A DNA stretch of 9,408 nt from DASQFU01 sp035632955. Its GTDB lineage: Bacteria; Eisenbacteria; RBG-16-71-46. The position numbers and the translations under genes were made by a program. This document shows, in pieces, positions 1 through 7,092 of the stretch (position 1 is the stretch's first letter; every line of letters starts with the position of its first letter). The stretch covers positions 1-9,408 of the forward strand of contig DASQFU010000235.1 in assembly GCA_035632955.1 (NCBI GenBank). The letters are read 5' to 3'. The notes below the pieces were generated by a model, which worked only from the letters and a program-made list of their open reading frames with translations, searched no databases and was not told the DNA's origin.

Positions 1-2
1 CC

Positions 3-731
3 ATCCACCCGTCGCTCCCTCCCGGGTTCTCCGGCGGGGGTTGGCTGGCTCTGCCGCTCGCCGGCGCCGCTCTGGCGATGTTCCTCGCCCGGCGTTGGGC
101 ACATACCGCGCGCGAGCGGCGAGTGGCCGTTGTGCTCGCGATATTCGGAGTGCTGGCGGCCGGCGGCGTGCTGTTCGGCGCGGGCCCGGGTCCCGAGGGG
201 AGCGCTTCCGCTCCGAAGTCGCCGCGCGCCAAGGCCCGGGCAATCCTCAAATGGAGCTACCGCTCGCCGGGCACGGTCGCGCGCATTCTCCCCTACGCCG
301 GCGATCTCGATCCCACGGTGCGCGAGCAAGCGGTGCTGGCGCTCGGCCTCAACCTGATCGTCACCGACATCGAGCACGCCACGCCGACGCGTCCCGCTCG
401 CTATGAAAGCCACCCGCTTCGCGAACGCCTGCGTACTCAACTGCTCGTTTCCATGCGCGAGGATTCGAGCGAGGCGGTGCGAGCGGAAGCCGCGCGGGCT
501 CTCTGGAAGGCGCCGCTGGCGTTCGGGCCGCAGCCGGCAGCGGCCGAGACGCTGGCGGTCGTTTTAGAGCGTGCGCTTCGCCCTGGCGCCGTCGAGCGAT
601 TGGCGTGGCTCGCTCTCGACGCCGCCGCGGGGGCGCGCGACCCCGGGCTCGAAGCCGCAGCGGCGCGCTTCGCGATGCAGACGCCCGATCCCGAGCTGGC
701 CCGGGCCGCGCGCACGGCACTCGAGCGCTGA
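3..731 (+). CDS. Membrane-anchored HEAT-repeat protein (5' end outside window)
   Basis: The frame is open from the left edge to a TGA at 729-731, giving 242 visible residues. An ATG at 78 exists but has no Shine-Dalgarno sequence, and it would cut through a hydrophobic segment that begins before it (visible residues about 11-29, GGGWLALPLAGAALAMFLA). I therefore think the true start lies upstream. A second hydrophobic stretch (41-59, VAVVLAIFGVLAAGGVLFG) follows an Arg-rich turn (RRWAHTARERR), so the N-terminus looks like a two-helix membrane hairpin. After a Pro/Gly-rich linker, the rest is a run of helical HEAT-like repeats: DPTVREQAVLALG near 103-115, SSEAVRAEAARALWKA near 155-170, GAVERLAWLALDAA near 195-208 and DPELARAARTAL near 229-240. 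HEAT repeats form scaffolds for protein binding; no catalytic motif is visible. It converges on the HNH gene, with 118 nt between them and no clear terminator hairpin. Family assignment is good; the specific role is unknown. Confidence 0.75.
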   Translation: MHPSLPPGFSGGGWLALPLAGAALAMFLARRWAHTARERRVAVVLAIFGVLAAGGVLFGAGPGPEGSASAPKSPRAKARAILKWSYRSPGTVARILPYAGDLDPTVREQAVLALGLNLIVTDIEHATPTRPARYESHPLRERLRTQLLVSMREDSSEAVRAEAARALWKAPLAFGPQPAAAETLAVVLERALRPGAVERLAWLALDAAAGARDPGLEAAAARFAMQTPDPELARAARTALER

Positions 732-849
732 CGCCTCACACGGACGGCTGCGGATTGCATCCCTGGCATCCTGAACACCAGCAGAATTGTGGCGCTTTTG
801 GTATTGGCGGCTATTGAGGTCGCACGTTGCCTCGATTCCGCGCAGCTCG

Positions 850-2148
850 TCAGGTCGACACCCCCCACGCTCGTCCTGACTCGGTCGTGGAGGCAGGTTT
901 TCGGCAAAGAAACTTCAGGGCAGCGCGTACACGCCCCTCGAGCGTGGCGCCGTGAAGGGTTGCCGAGAACTCTGCCGCACGTCGCGCCTCGTCGGCGCGG
1001 AATCCGAGCTCACGTAGGCCGGCCACCACGTCTCTGGTCTGCTCCCTGGCAGCAGCACTCGCACGCGTTTCGGCCGCGTCCCTGGCAACAGCCCGCGCGC
1101 GTGATTCATTTGCTGCGCGCCGAGCCCGGTCGCGCTTCTCGATCATGAATCCCGCCCCGAACGTGCGCTCCGCCTCGTACTGGTTGTGCGCGCGACACCG
1201 CAGCCGAATGCACTCCGCGGTTGCCCGGCCACCACGGGCGACCGGGTCGACGTGATCGAATTCCAGAAATCGGCGCCCCTCGCAGCGATGACCGCTCGCG
1301 CTGACGAACGTGCATTGACCGTGATCCCGCTCCCAGACCGCGCGCTTGACGTGCGCCGGGACGTGGCGTTTGTTGACGTTCGAGTGTTGGGCCGGCCGCG
1401 GCTTCTTCGTGTCCGCGAACTTCCGCTTCTCTAGCTGGCCGATCAGGGCATCGAGGGCACGATCGAGCACCTGCGTGACATCCCCCGAGGGCACGGCGTG
1501 GCTGAGCAGCGCCTGGGCGTAGCGCAGCTTGTCGTGCGTGCCCTTGCCGATGCTGAGCTGGAGCGCGAAGCGCTCGGACAAGAGCAGCGCCCCCTCGGGT
1601 CGCGGGGCGAGTGCTTCCACTTGTCCCGGGGCAAGTGCCCCGACGAGCTCGGTGTGGGTCGCAACTTGCCCCGGGGCAAGTTGCGCGTTCGGCGGAAACG
1701 ATGTTGCAGGGAGGGCCCGGATCATCGCCGGCCTTTCTTCCAGCCGTGGGAAGCGCCGCGCGAGCATTTGCTCGATGTCGGACTTGCGCCGGTGCACCAC
1801 CGCCGCCAGCAGTTCCCCTGCGTTCTCTGGCGTGAGATGGGGGGCCAGCAAGCACACCGCGGCCAGATGAAGCCGGCCTTCAGCCAATGCCGTTAACAGT
1901 GCAGGGAACTGCCGAGCGGCACGCGCTGCCTGGATGCGCTTGTAGGCCGCGTCGTCTGACAAGCGCAGCTCGTCGATGCAGTAGGCATGCATTGACGGGT
2001 AACCGGCCGGCAGGTAGAGCTTCCGCGCATCGACTTCGGCGATGTGGGCCAACAGCGCGGCGGTGGTCGCGCAATCCTGTGCGACTAGCGCGGTCAGACT
2101 ACGAAGCAGGACGGCATCGCTGAGATGCGTCAACGTATAGGCGCGCAT
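850..2148 (-). CDS. HNH endonuclease with in-frame palindromic repeats and RuvA-C-like tail
   Basis: This 432-residue protein starts at the ATG at 2148, chosen because GGAAGGG lies 6 nt upstream. The frame is open 126 nt further upstream, but that part encodes low-complexity Pro/Arg/Ser residues and is probably untranslated. Residues 8-135 are helical (AYCIDELRLSDDAAYKRIQ at 55-73, GRLHLAAVCLLAPHLT at 91-106), matching the N-terminal region common to a large family of HNH-signature proteins. Residues 150-185 are a spacer with two LAPGQV units (157-162 and 172-177). Residues 186-245 form a second helical part. The HNH domain spans about 265-330: Cys279, Cys289, the FDHVDP motif with Asp298-His299, Cys313, Cys318 and CRAHN with His321-Asn322. 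These fit a metal-dependent beta-beta-alpha nuclease fold with possible structural Cys ligands. An Ala/Arg-rich stretch (340-370) links to residues 373-415 (VVAGLRELGFRADEARRAA), which resemble the C-terminal helical domain of RuvA. Substrate and biological role are unknown. Confidence 0.85.
   Translation of the reverse strand: MRAYTLTHLSDAVLLRSLTALVAQDCATTAALLAHIAEVDARKLYLPAGYPSMHAYCIDELRLSDDAAYKRIQAARAARQFPALLTALAEGRLHLAAVCLLAPHLTPENAGELLAAVVHRRKSDIEQMLARRFPRLEERPAMIRALPATSFPPNAQLAPGQVATHTELVGALAPGQVEALAPRPEGALLLSERFALQLSIGKGTHDKLRYAQALLSHAVPSGDVTQVLDRALDALIGQLEKRKFADTKKPRPAQHSNVNKRHVPAHVKRAVWERDHGQCTFVSASGHRCEGRRFLEFDHVDPVARGGRATAECIRLRCRAHNQYEAERTFGAGFMIEKRDRARRAANESRARAVARDAAETRASAAAREQTRDVVAGLRELGFRADEARRAAEFSATLHGATLEGRVRAALKFLCRKPASTTESGRAWGVST
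1618..1637. repeat. Imperfect 20-bp palindrome inside the HNH gene (copy 2)
   Basis: The two arms pair at 9 of 10 positions around the centre 1627/1628; the exception is one T/G pair. On the coding strand it is read as LAPGQV (residues 172-177). Its centre is exactly 45 bp from that of the other copy, so both units fall in the same reading frame. Confidence 0.85.
1660..1685. repeat. Perfect 26-bp palindrome inside the HNH gene (copy 1)
   Basis: The core AACTTGCCCCGGGGCAAGTT (1663-1682) is perfectly self-complementary, and the symmetry extends three more base pairs on each side. On the coding strand it is read as QLAPGQVA-type residues (156-163). It could form a very stable hairpin in mRNA or single-stranded DNA. 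It shares its core with the copy at 1618-1637. Confidence 0.9.
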
Positions 2149-2154
2149 GAACGA

Positions 2155-2161
2155 CCCTTCC
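2155..2161 (-). promoter_or_regulatory. Ribosome binding site of the HNH gene
   Basis: Read on the minus strand this is GGAAGGG, followed by 6 nt and the ATG at 2148. It decides the start against a longer in-frame reading that would begin at 2274 with no comparable site and an unlikely N-terminus. Confidence 0.6.
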
Positions 2162-2538
2162 GCGGGGGCGCACCTTGAAAGACGGCCTGGTTCTGGGCTA
2201 GGCGAACGCGGGGGCTCGCCCTTTGTACCACGAGCTTTTTCGGCGCTCGGAAAGCCCCGGAGTCCGCACCGCACGCCGCCTCACGGGTTTTCTTCTCCCA
2301 ACAGCACGATCGCGTCCCCGTGCCAATCTCACGCACCCTGATGCGTTGCTCTGTGAGCCGCGCCGAGGTCTCGCCGACATAGCTCATCAATGCGTCAAGT
2401 GAATTCTGTGGTCCGTGAGAATCCCATCACCCTGCAGGTTCAACGCACCACATTACGATTCGATCTTGAAGTTCTCGGATCGTTTCCTCGTGACACTTGT
2501 GCGCCTCCAGTCTGGCTTCACCCCCGGGCCTGCGTTAT

Positions 2539-2545
2539 AAAGAGG
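2539..2545 (+). promoter_or_regulatory. Ribosome binding site of the YkgJ-family gene
   Basis: AAAGAGG lies 2 nt before the ATG at 2548. The spacing is short but the match is good. It supports this ATG over an in-frame TTG at 2497, whose extra 17 residues add nothing that looks conserved. Confidence 0.5.
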
Positions 2546-2547
2546 CA

Positions 2548-3117
2548 ATGACGGATCGATCGCCCAAGAGCTCAACGGCCGTCAACGACGCGCGCGATGC
2601 GCGGGCGTTGACGTCGACCGAGAACGCCGACCTGTGTGCCGGGTGCGTCAAATGCTGCACCTACATCACCGTCGAGATCGACGCCCCGCGAGCCGCGTGG
2701 GAATACGATCAGTGGATCTGGGCGCTCTACCACCAGGGGGTGAGTCTCTACGTCGAGCGGCCGGAACGCTGGTTCGTGCACTTCGAGGCGGTGTGCACGC
2801 GACTCGATCGCGCCGGGCGCTGCGCGATTCACGGCCGGCATCCCGTGCTGTGCCGGGAATACGACCCGCGAAGCTGCGAGCGCCGGCTGCCGCTCGCGGA
2901 AATCCGTGCGTGGTTCGACGACGGCGATCAGCTCGAAGCCTGGATCCGCGTGCACCGCCCGGCCCACCACCGCCGTCTGCTCGCCTACCGCAAGGACACG
3001 CCGCAGGGCCCGCCGGTCGCGGACGTCCACGCGGAGCGCGGGGAGCTGGTGACGATCGGAGATTCCGGCGGATCGCCGAGGACCAGCGGATGGTCCTTGC
3101 CTCGCAAGCGACCTTGA
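2548..3117 (+). CDS. YkgJ-family cysteine-cluster protein
   Basis: This 189-residue soluble protein has no signal peptide or membrane segment. It carries the Cys signature of the YkgJ / putative zinc- or iron-chelating domain family: DLCAGCVKCC at 29-37 (Cys30, 33, 36, 37), then VCTRLDRAGRCAIHGRHPVLC at 82-102 in outline (Cys83, Cys92, Cys102) and Cys110 in DPRSCER. Family knowledge says these eight cysteines bind a metal or Fe-S-type cofactor; the reaction is not known. An aromatic stretch (WEYDQWIWALYHQG, 51-64) sits between the two Cys clusters, as in relatives. Residues 111-150 are helical (LAEIRAWFDDGDQLEAWIRV). The last 35-40 residues are Pro/Gly/Arg-rich and look variable. The gene stands alone: divergent from the HNH gene and convergent with the barrel gene. 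Family call is firm; function is not. Confidence 0.85.
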   Translation: MTDRSPKSSTAVNDARDARALTSTENADLCAGCVKCCTYITVEIDAPRAAWEYDQWIWALYHQGVSLYVERPERWFVHFEAVCTRLDRAGRCAIHGRHPVLCREYDPRSCERRLPLAEIRAWFDDGDQLEAWIRVHRPAHHRRLLAYRKDTPQGPPVADVHAERGELVTIGDSGGSPRTSGWSLPRKRP

Positions 3118-3340
3118 CCAAGATCGACTCAGCACTTCGCGATGTTCACGGGCTGGTGCAGTTGAACCACGCTGATTAGCTCTGGAGCTTCATGACCACG
3201 ACGCAGGTCGGAACAACGTACTCTGCGACAGAAGCGCCACTTCGTCCGTTCCTGGACTTCCGTACATGTGACCGACCCCGAGCGTAAGACGTAGAATGCC
3301 GGCAAGACACCTCACGTGTTCCCCTGTTCGCAGCGAATGC

Positions 3341-4045
3341 TCACCATCGCACGCCAAGTAATCCTTCGATCCCTCGCGTCTTCCAGTCACTGAACCATCG
3401 GTCCTTTTCAGCGACGCCGCTCACACCATGGGTGTATCGGAGCTGCAGAACACCGATGTGCTTCTCTAGTGAAAACTCGAGTCCACCTCCGAAGTCCAGT
3501 GACAAATTCGTCTTCTTCAAATCGTCCTCAATATCCGCATACTCGCTTCGTTCTTCCGGCACGCCGCCAGTGAACAGGGTCTCTTCGACGACGAGTCGGC
3601 CGGAAAGCAAGTACGCAATCTCTGGACCAAGGGACACAAAGAACCGACGCGATGGGAGCGGGCGGAACGCGAGCAGGATCGGCAGGGAGACGTAGTCCTG
3701 AACCACACGGAACTCCCCGACCTGCCGCACGGACCCCGGGCCAGTGTCGTACTTGACTCGATTGCCTTGCCGCACGTAACGCGGCCCGGTCATCAGCGAG
3801 AATCGATCTACGAGTGGGATCTCGAAGTTTGTTCCGCCCGCGAAGGATGCTTGCCAGCCTGGATCCCAAGGAGGCAGCTCGTCGTCATAGCGAAGCGTGG
3901 AAAGATTGACCCCCGCTTCGACGCCAAGCCGGACGCGAGCGAATCCGAGGGCTGGCACGACGACAAGGCAGAGGATCGTACATAGCACGGTGACCAATGC
4001 CAGAGAGCTCGTACCTTCAATGGAAGGATGACCTTCGCGCTTCAC
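3341..4045 (-). CDS. Outer-membrane beta-barrel (PorT/OMP_b-brl-like) protein
   Basis: This 234-residue protein starts at a GTG at 4045 behind AGAGGAG. The frame is open to 4375, but the added 110 residues are Arg/Ser/Pro-rich and overlap the DUF2442 remnant, so I reject them. Residues 14-36 (SLALVTVLCTILCLVVVPALGFA) form a signal peptide with likely cleavage after GFA. The mature part opens with ARVRLGVEAGVNLSTL, the typical first strand of small outer-membrane barrels of the PorT / beta-barrel domain type. Alternating amphipathic strands follow: FSLMTGPRYVRQG (82-94), VSLPILLAFRPL (119-130), RRFFVSLGPEIAYLLSGRL (133-151), LSLDFGGGLEFSL (181-193) and IGVLQLRYTHGVSGV (197-211). The last residues, GIEGLLGVRW, end in an aromatic residue, as expected for recognition by the barrel assembly machinery. 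The surface region 152-178 is acidic. Ligand or channel function cannot be told. Local G+C is lower than in mutS, so recent acquisition is possible. Confidence 0.8.
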   Translation of the reverse strand: MKREGHPSIEGTSSLALVTVLCTILCLVVVPALGFARVRLGVEAGVNLSTLRYDDELPPWDPGWQASFAGGTNFEIPLVDRFSLMTGPRYVRQGNRVKYDTGPGSVRQVGEFRVVQDYVSLPILLAFRPLPSRRFFVSLGPEIAYLLSGRLVVEETLFTGGVPEERSEYADIEDDLKKTNLSLDFGGGLEFSLEKHIGVLQLRYTHGVSGVAEKDRWFSDWKTRGIEGLLGVRW

Positions 4046-4048
4046 GAT

Positions 4049-4055
4049 CTCCTCT
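4049..4055 (-). promoter_or_regulatory. Ribosome binding site of the barrel-protein gene
   Basis: Minus-strand AGAGGAG sits 3 nt before the GTG at 4045, with its GAGG core 5 nt away. It fixes the start immediately ahead of the signal peptide. Confidence 0.55.
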
Positions 4056-4244
4056 ATCCTAGTTGAGTGTGCCGGCGCCTGTGCAGCCTGCGACTTTGCT
4101 GAGGTCGCCGATTGCCTCCGCGTTATTCTTCGAAGCCTTCTCGCAAAAGTCGAGAGTGTCAGCCGCGGAGGAGTTGCGCCAACTAACGGAGCAAGCGTTG
4201 TGCATGGCATTGGCGCAGCGGTGAGGAATGCTGAGATGTTGCAG

Positions 4245-4409
4245 CTAGGCGGCCGCGCTCGACTTCGCGCGCTGGTAAAGGGTCTCGGGAGCAATGTCAG
4301 CACCATTGGGCCACACGACCGTATCCCCGTCGAGAAAGAAGCGCTGAAAGTATTCCGTCTCCTTGAGTGGCTCAAAGATCGGGCCTTCCAACCACCGAGT
4401 TAAATCGCT
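4245..4409 (-). pseudogene. 5'-truncated DUF2442-family gene remnant
   Basis: A minus-strand frame of 54 codons ends in TAG at 4245-4247 and reads SDLTRWLEGPIFEPLKE, then TEYFQRFFLDGDT, then VVWPNGADIAPETLYQRAKS. The blocks WLEGPIFEPL and VVWPNGADIAPETLY are the hallmark C-terminal half of DUF2442 proteins, small proteins of about 80-100 residues often encoded beside DUF4160 genes in toxin-antitoxin-like pairs. The N-terminal half is missing: the next codon upstream is TAG (4410-4412), and mutS ends only 11 nt away from the remnant. No ATG is present in frame; a TTG within the WLEG block is the only weak candidate start. I infer a deletion or insertion junction that removed the start of this gene and any DUF4160 partner. 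I count it as a remnant rather than a working gene, although a short product cannot be excluded. Confidence 0.75.
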
Positions 4410-4420
4410 CTACGCTGTCG

Positions 4421-7078
4421 CTAGCCGGGGCCTGTTCCCCATCTCCGCTTCCACTCCGCGAGCAGGTTCAACGCCGCGAGCGGCGTCAGGCTCTCCAGCT
4501 CGAGCTCGCCGAGCGCGCGCACGAGCTCCGGCGGCGCGGACGCGAACAAAGGCAGCTCGGTCGGCGACGATGCGGGTCGCGCCGAGGCGCCGGAGTGGGT
4601 CTCGAGATGCTCGACGGTGCGCTCGGCCTCGAGCTCCTGCAGGACCTCGCGCGCCCGATCGAGCACGCGGCGCGGCAACCCCGCGAGCTGTGCGACGTGA
4701 ATCCCGTACGAACGATCCGCGGCGCCTTCGACGATCCGGTGCAGGAACACGATGCTCTCCCCTGATTCGTGCACCGCGACTTGCAGGTTCACGAGCCGCG
4801 GCAGCCTCTCGGCGAGCTGCGTCAGCTCGTGATAGTGCGTCGCGAAGATGGTTCGTGGCCGAGGTCCGTCGGAGGCATGGAGGAACTCGGTCACCGCCCA
4901 GGCGAGCGCGAGGCCGTCGTAGGTCGACGTGCCGCGACCGATCTCGTCCAGCAGTACCAGCGAGCGCGGCGTCGCGTTGCGCAGGATGTCGGCGGTCTCC
5001 CGCATCTCGACCATGAACGTGCTGTGGCCGGCTCCGAGCCGGTCGGTGGCGCCGACGCGCGTGAACAGGCGATCGACGACGCCGATCTCCGCCGCCTCGG
5101 CGGGCACGAACGAACCCGACTGGGCGAGCAGGACGCACATCGCCACCTGGCGCAGATACGTGCTCTTGCCGCCCATGTTGGGGCCGGTGAGCAGGACCAC
5201 CTGACGCCGATTGCCCGCGAGCTCGACGTCGTTCGGGACGAACTCTCCCCGCGGCAGCAGCCGCTCGACGACCGGGTGTCGCGCCGCGCGCAGCACCAGC
5301 CGATCCGACGAGTCGAGCGTGGGCCGCACCCAGTCATAGCGGGCGGCCGCTTCGGCGAGCGCCGACTCGGCGTCAAGTTCCGCCAATGCGTCCGCCGCCC
5401 GTTGCAGCGCGGGGACGTAGGCGGCCGCCTGCTCGCGCAGCTCGACGAACCGCTCATGTTCGCGCGCCTTGAGCTTGTCCTCAGCGCCCAGGACCTCGCT
5501 CTCTTTGATCTTGAGATCGGGTGTGACGAAGCGCTCGGCGGTTGTCAGGGTTTGCCGGCGCTCGTAGTCAGCGGGGACCTTGTCGAGGTGCGGCCGCGTG
5601 ATCTCCAGGTAATAACCGAACACACGGTTGAAACCGACCTTGAGGCTCGGAATGCCGGTGCGGGCGCGCTCCCCCGCTTCGAGCTCGGCGATCCAGCGTT
5701 TGCCGGACCGGGCGAGATCGTGCAGATGGTCGCGGTGCTCGTCGTAGCCGGCGCGGAGTATGCCGCCATCGCGCGAGACCGGTGGCGGCTCGTCGACCAG
5801 TGCCCGCTGCAGGAGATCTTGCAGATTGGGTATCGCCCGCAAGCGGGCGCGCGCGCCCTGCTCGTGTTCGCCTCCCAATCCTCGCAGCGACTCGGCAAGC
5901 GCCGGCAAATGGGTGAGCGCATCACGCAGCGCTCCGAGGTCACGCGGCGTCGCCTTGGCGAGCGCGATCCGGGTCGCGAGGCGCTCGAGATCCGGGAACC
6001 CGCGCAACGCCTCGCGAAACGAGACGCGCACCATGCCGGCGTCGAGCCACGCCGCGACCGCCTGATGGCGCAGTTCGAGCCGGTCGAGGTCGACCAGCGG
6101 CCGCTCGAGCCACGCGCGCAGCCTGCGGGCGCCGAGCGCGCTCGCGCACAGATTCACGTGGTGCCAGAGCGTGTGGGCCGCCTCGCCACCCGGTTGAGCG
6201 TGGAACAACTCGAGGTGACGGGCGGTGGCGACGTCGTAGCGCAAAGTTCCTTCAGGCTCCCAACGCTCGACACGTGCGCCGACCAGCGCGATGCCGCCTT
6301 GAACGTGATCCAGATATGCGAGCACCGCGGAAGCCGCAGCGGCAGCACGCGGCGCCTCGGTCAGCGCAGTGGCCGCGGATGAGCCGAACCGCTGCTGGGC
6401 GCGGCGCGCATCGAGGAATCCCGACACCGATACGCGCGTCCGGGCTCCCGCGATACCCGAGAGTGCGGTGTCGAGCGATTCGGCCAGCCGTTCCGAAACG
6501 GTTCCCGATTCCGGGATCAGCCATTCCGCGACGCGCAGCGACGCGAGTAGACCAGGAGCCTCGACCCACGGGCATTCGCCGAGTCTCACCTCGTTGGTCG
6601 AGGCGTCGGCCAGGCACAGGCTGAGCCCTTCGTCAGTCGGCCACAGCGCCGCCAAAAAATTGTTGGCCGCAGGGTCGAGGAAACTCTCCCCAACGACCGA
6701 GCCCGGGGTCAGGATCTCGGTGACGCCGCGCTGCACCAGGCCCTTGGCCGCTGCCGCATCCTCGAGCTGATCGCAGATCGCCACTTTGTGGCCGAGCCGC
6801 AGGAGGCGCGCGACGTAGGTATCGCGCTGGTGCCACGGAATCCCGCACATCGGAATCGGCTCGGGGTCGTGCTTGTTGCGAGACGTCAGCGTCAGGCCGA
6901 GGAGCCGCGCGCCCTGAACCGCGTCGTCGAAGAACAGCTCGTAGAAATCGCCGAGGCGGAAGAACAGATAAGCGTCGGGGTGCTCGGCTTTGACCCGGCG
7001 GTATTGGACCATGAGCGGCGACCGTGCCGCGTCGCGCTTCGCAGCGACCGTGACTCCGGAGACCGAAGCTTGGCTCAT
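4421..7078 (-). CDS. mutS: DNA mismatch repair protein MutS
   Basis: This 885-residue protein is full-length for bacterial MutS (E. coli has 853). The start is the ATG at 7078. A longer frame to 7201 would run into the upstream gene and adds unrelated residues. An AGGA 12 nt upstream is only a weak ribosome site, so coupling to the gene before it is likely. Domain I carries the mismatch-reading motif GDFYE at 43-47 (Phe45 and Glu47). Connector, lever and clamp domains follow to about 600. The ATPase has Walker A GPNMGGKST at 632-640, the STFMVEMRE segment at 686-694, Walker B LVLLDEIGRG with Asp711-Glu712, and the ATHYHEL motif near 746-752. The helix-turn-helix region at 785-802 (GAADRSYGIHVAQLAGLP) contributes to dimerisation. 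After a variable linker (822-850) comes the conserved C-terminal motif LTPLAALNLLAEWK. MutS finds base mismatches and small loops and recruits MutL. No mutL follows; the DUF2442 remnant lies 11 nt downstream. Confidence 0.97.
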   Translation of the reverse strand: MSQASVSGVTVAAKRDAARSPLMVQYRRVKAEHPDAYLFFRLGDFYELFFDDAVQGARLLGLTLTSRNKHDPEPIPMCGIPWHQRDTYVARLLRLGHKVAICDQLEDAAAAKGLVQRGVTEILTPGSVVGESFLDPAANNFLAALWPTDEGLSLCLADASTNEVRLGECPWVEAPGLLASLRVAEWLIPESGTVSERLAESLDTALSGIAGARTRVSVSGFLDARRAQQRFGSSAATALTEAPRAAAAASAVLAYLDHVQGGIALVGARVERWEPEGTLRYDVATARHLELFHAQPGGEAAHTLWHHVNLCASALGARRLRAWLERPLVDLDRLELRHQAVAAWLDAGMVRVSFREALRGFPDLERLATRIALAKATPRDLGALRDALTHLPALAESLRGLGGEHEQGARARLRAIPNLQDLLQRALVDEPPPVSRDGGILRAGYDEHRDHLHDLARSGKRWIAELEAGERARTGIPSLKVGFNRVFGYYLEITRPHLDKVPADYERRQTLTTAERFVTPDLKIKESEVLGAEDKLKAREHERFVELREQAAAYVPALQRAADALAELDAESALAEAAARYDWVRPTLDSSDRLVLRAARHPVVERLLPRGEFVPNDVELAGNRRQVVLLTGPNMGGKSTYLRQVAMCVLLAQSGSFVPAEAAEIGVVDRLFTRVGATDRLGAGHSTFMVEMRETADILRNATPRSLVLLDEIGRGTSTYDGLALAWAVTEFLHASDGPRPRTIFATHYHELTQLAERLPRLVNLQVAVHESGESIVFLHRIVEGAADRSYGIHVAQLAGLPRRVLDRAREVLQELEAERTVEHLETHSGASARPASSPTELPLFASAPPELVRALGELELESLTPLAALNLLAEWKRRWGTGPG

Positions 7079-7092
7079 GAAACGTGGCGTTC

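Larger units (their letters stand above)
2149..2547. other. Divergent intergenic region between the HNH and YkgJ genes
   Basis: There are 399 nt between two divergent starts. The half next to the HNH gene is G/C-rich and holds the untranslated upstream extension of its frame. The half next to the YkgJ gene, from about 2390 on, is visibly richer in A/T. The promoters of both genes should lie here, but I could not pick a convincing -35/-10 pair. TTATAA at 2535-2540 resembles a -10 element, yet it sits too close to the ATG to serve a transcript with the observed ribosome binding site. No tRNA, riboswitch or credible small gene was seen. Confidence 0.5.

Noticed and set aside
732..849. Terminator between the convergent HEAT and HNH genes
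   Set aside because: No stem of convincing length followed by a T run was found on either strand.
2535..2547. TTATAA as a -10 box giving a leaderless YkgJ transcript
   Set aside because: No matching -35 is seen, and a good AAAGAGG ribosome site between it and the ATG argues against leaderless start.
3190..3390. Minus-strand 66-residue open frame overlapping the end of the barrel gene
   Set aside because: No recognisable motif, no clear ribosome site and overlap with a better-supported gene; probably chance.
4175..4250. Integron attC-like site just after the DUF2442 stop (GCCTAGC near the stop and CCGTTAG further on, minus strand, about 70 nt apart)
   Set aside because: The outer boxes do not fit the RYYYAAC / GTTRRRY consensus (GCCTAGC and GTTAGTT), the inner arms pair poorly, and there is no integrase or second cassette. 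Only the DUF2442 content is suggestive.
4200..4250. tRNA-like D-arm segment (TGGCGCAGCGGT)
   Set aside because: No T-loop motif, no acceptor stem and no anticodon arm can be formed around it.
4046..4375. N-terminal extension of the barrel gene to an ATG at 4375
   Set aside because: It encodes Arg/Ser/Pro-rich low-complexity sequence, is antisense-free but out of frame with the real DUF2442 remnant it overlaps, and would bury the signal peptide.
4769..6382. Long plus-strand open frame of 537 codons antisense to mutS
   Set aside because: It is the shadow of mutS in high-GC DNA; the translated product has no domain logic, while mutS on the other strand is complete.
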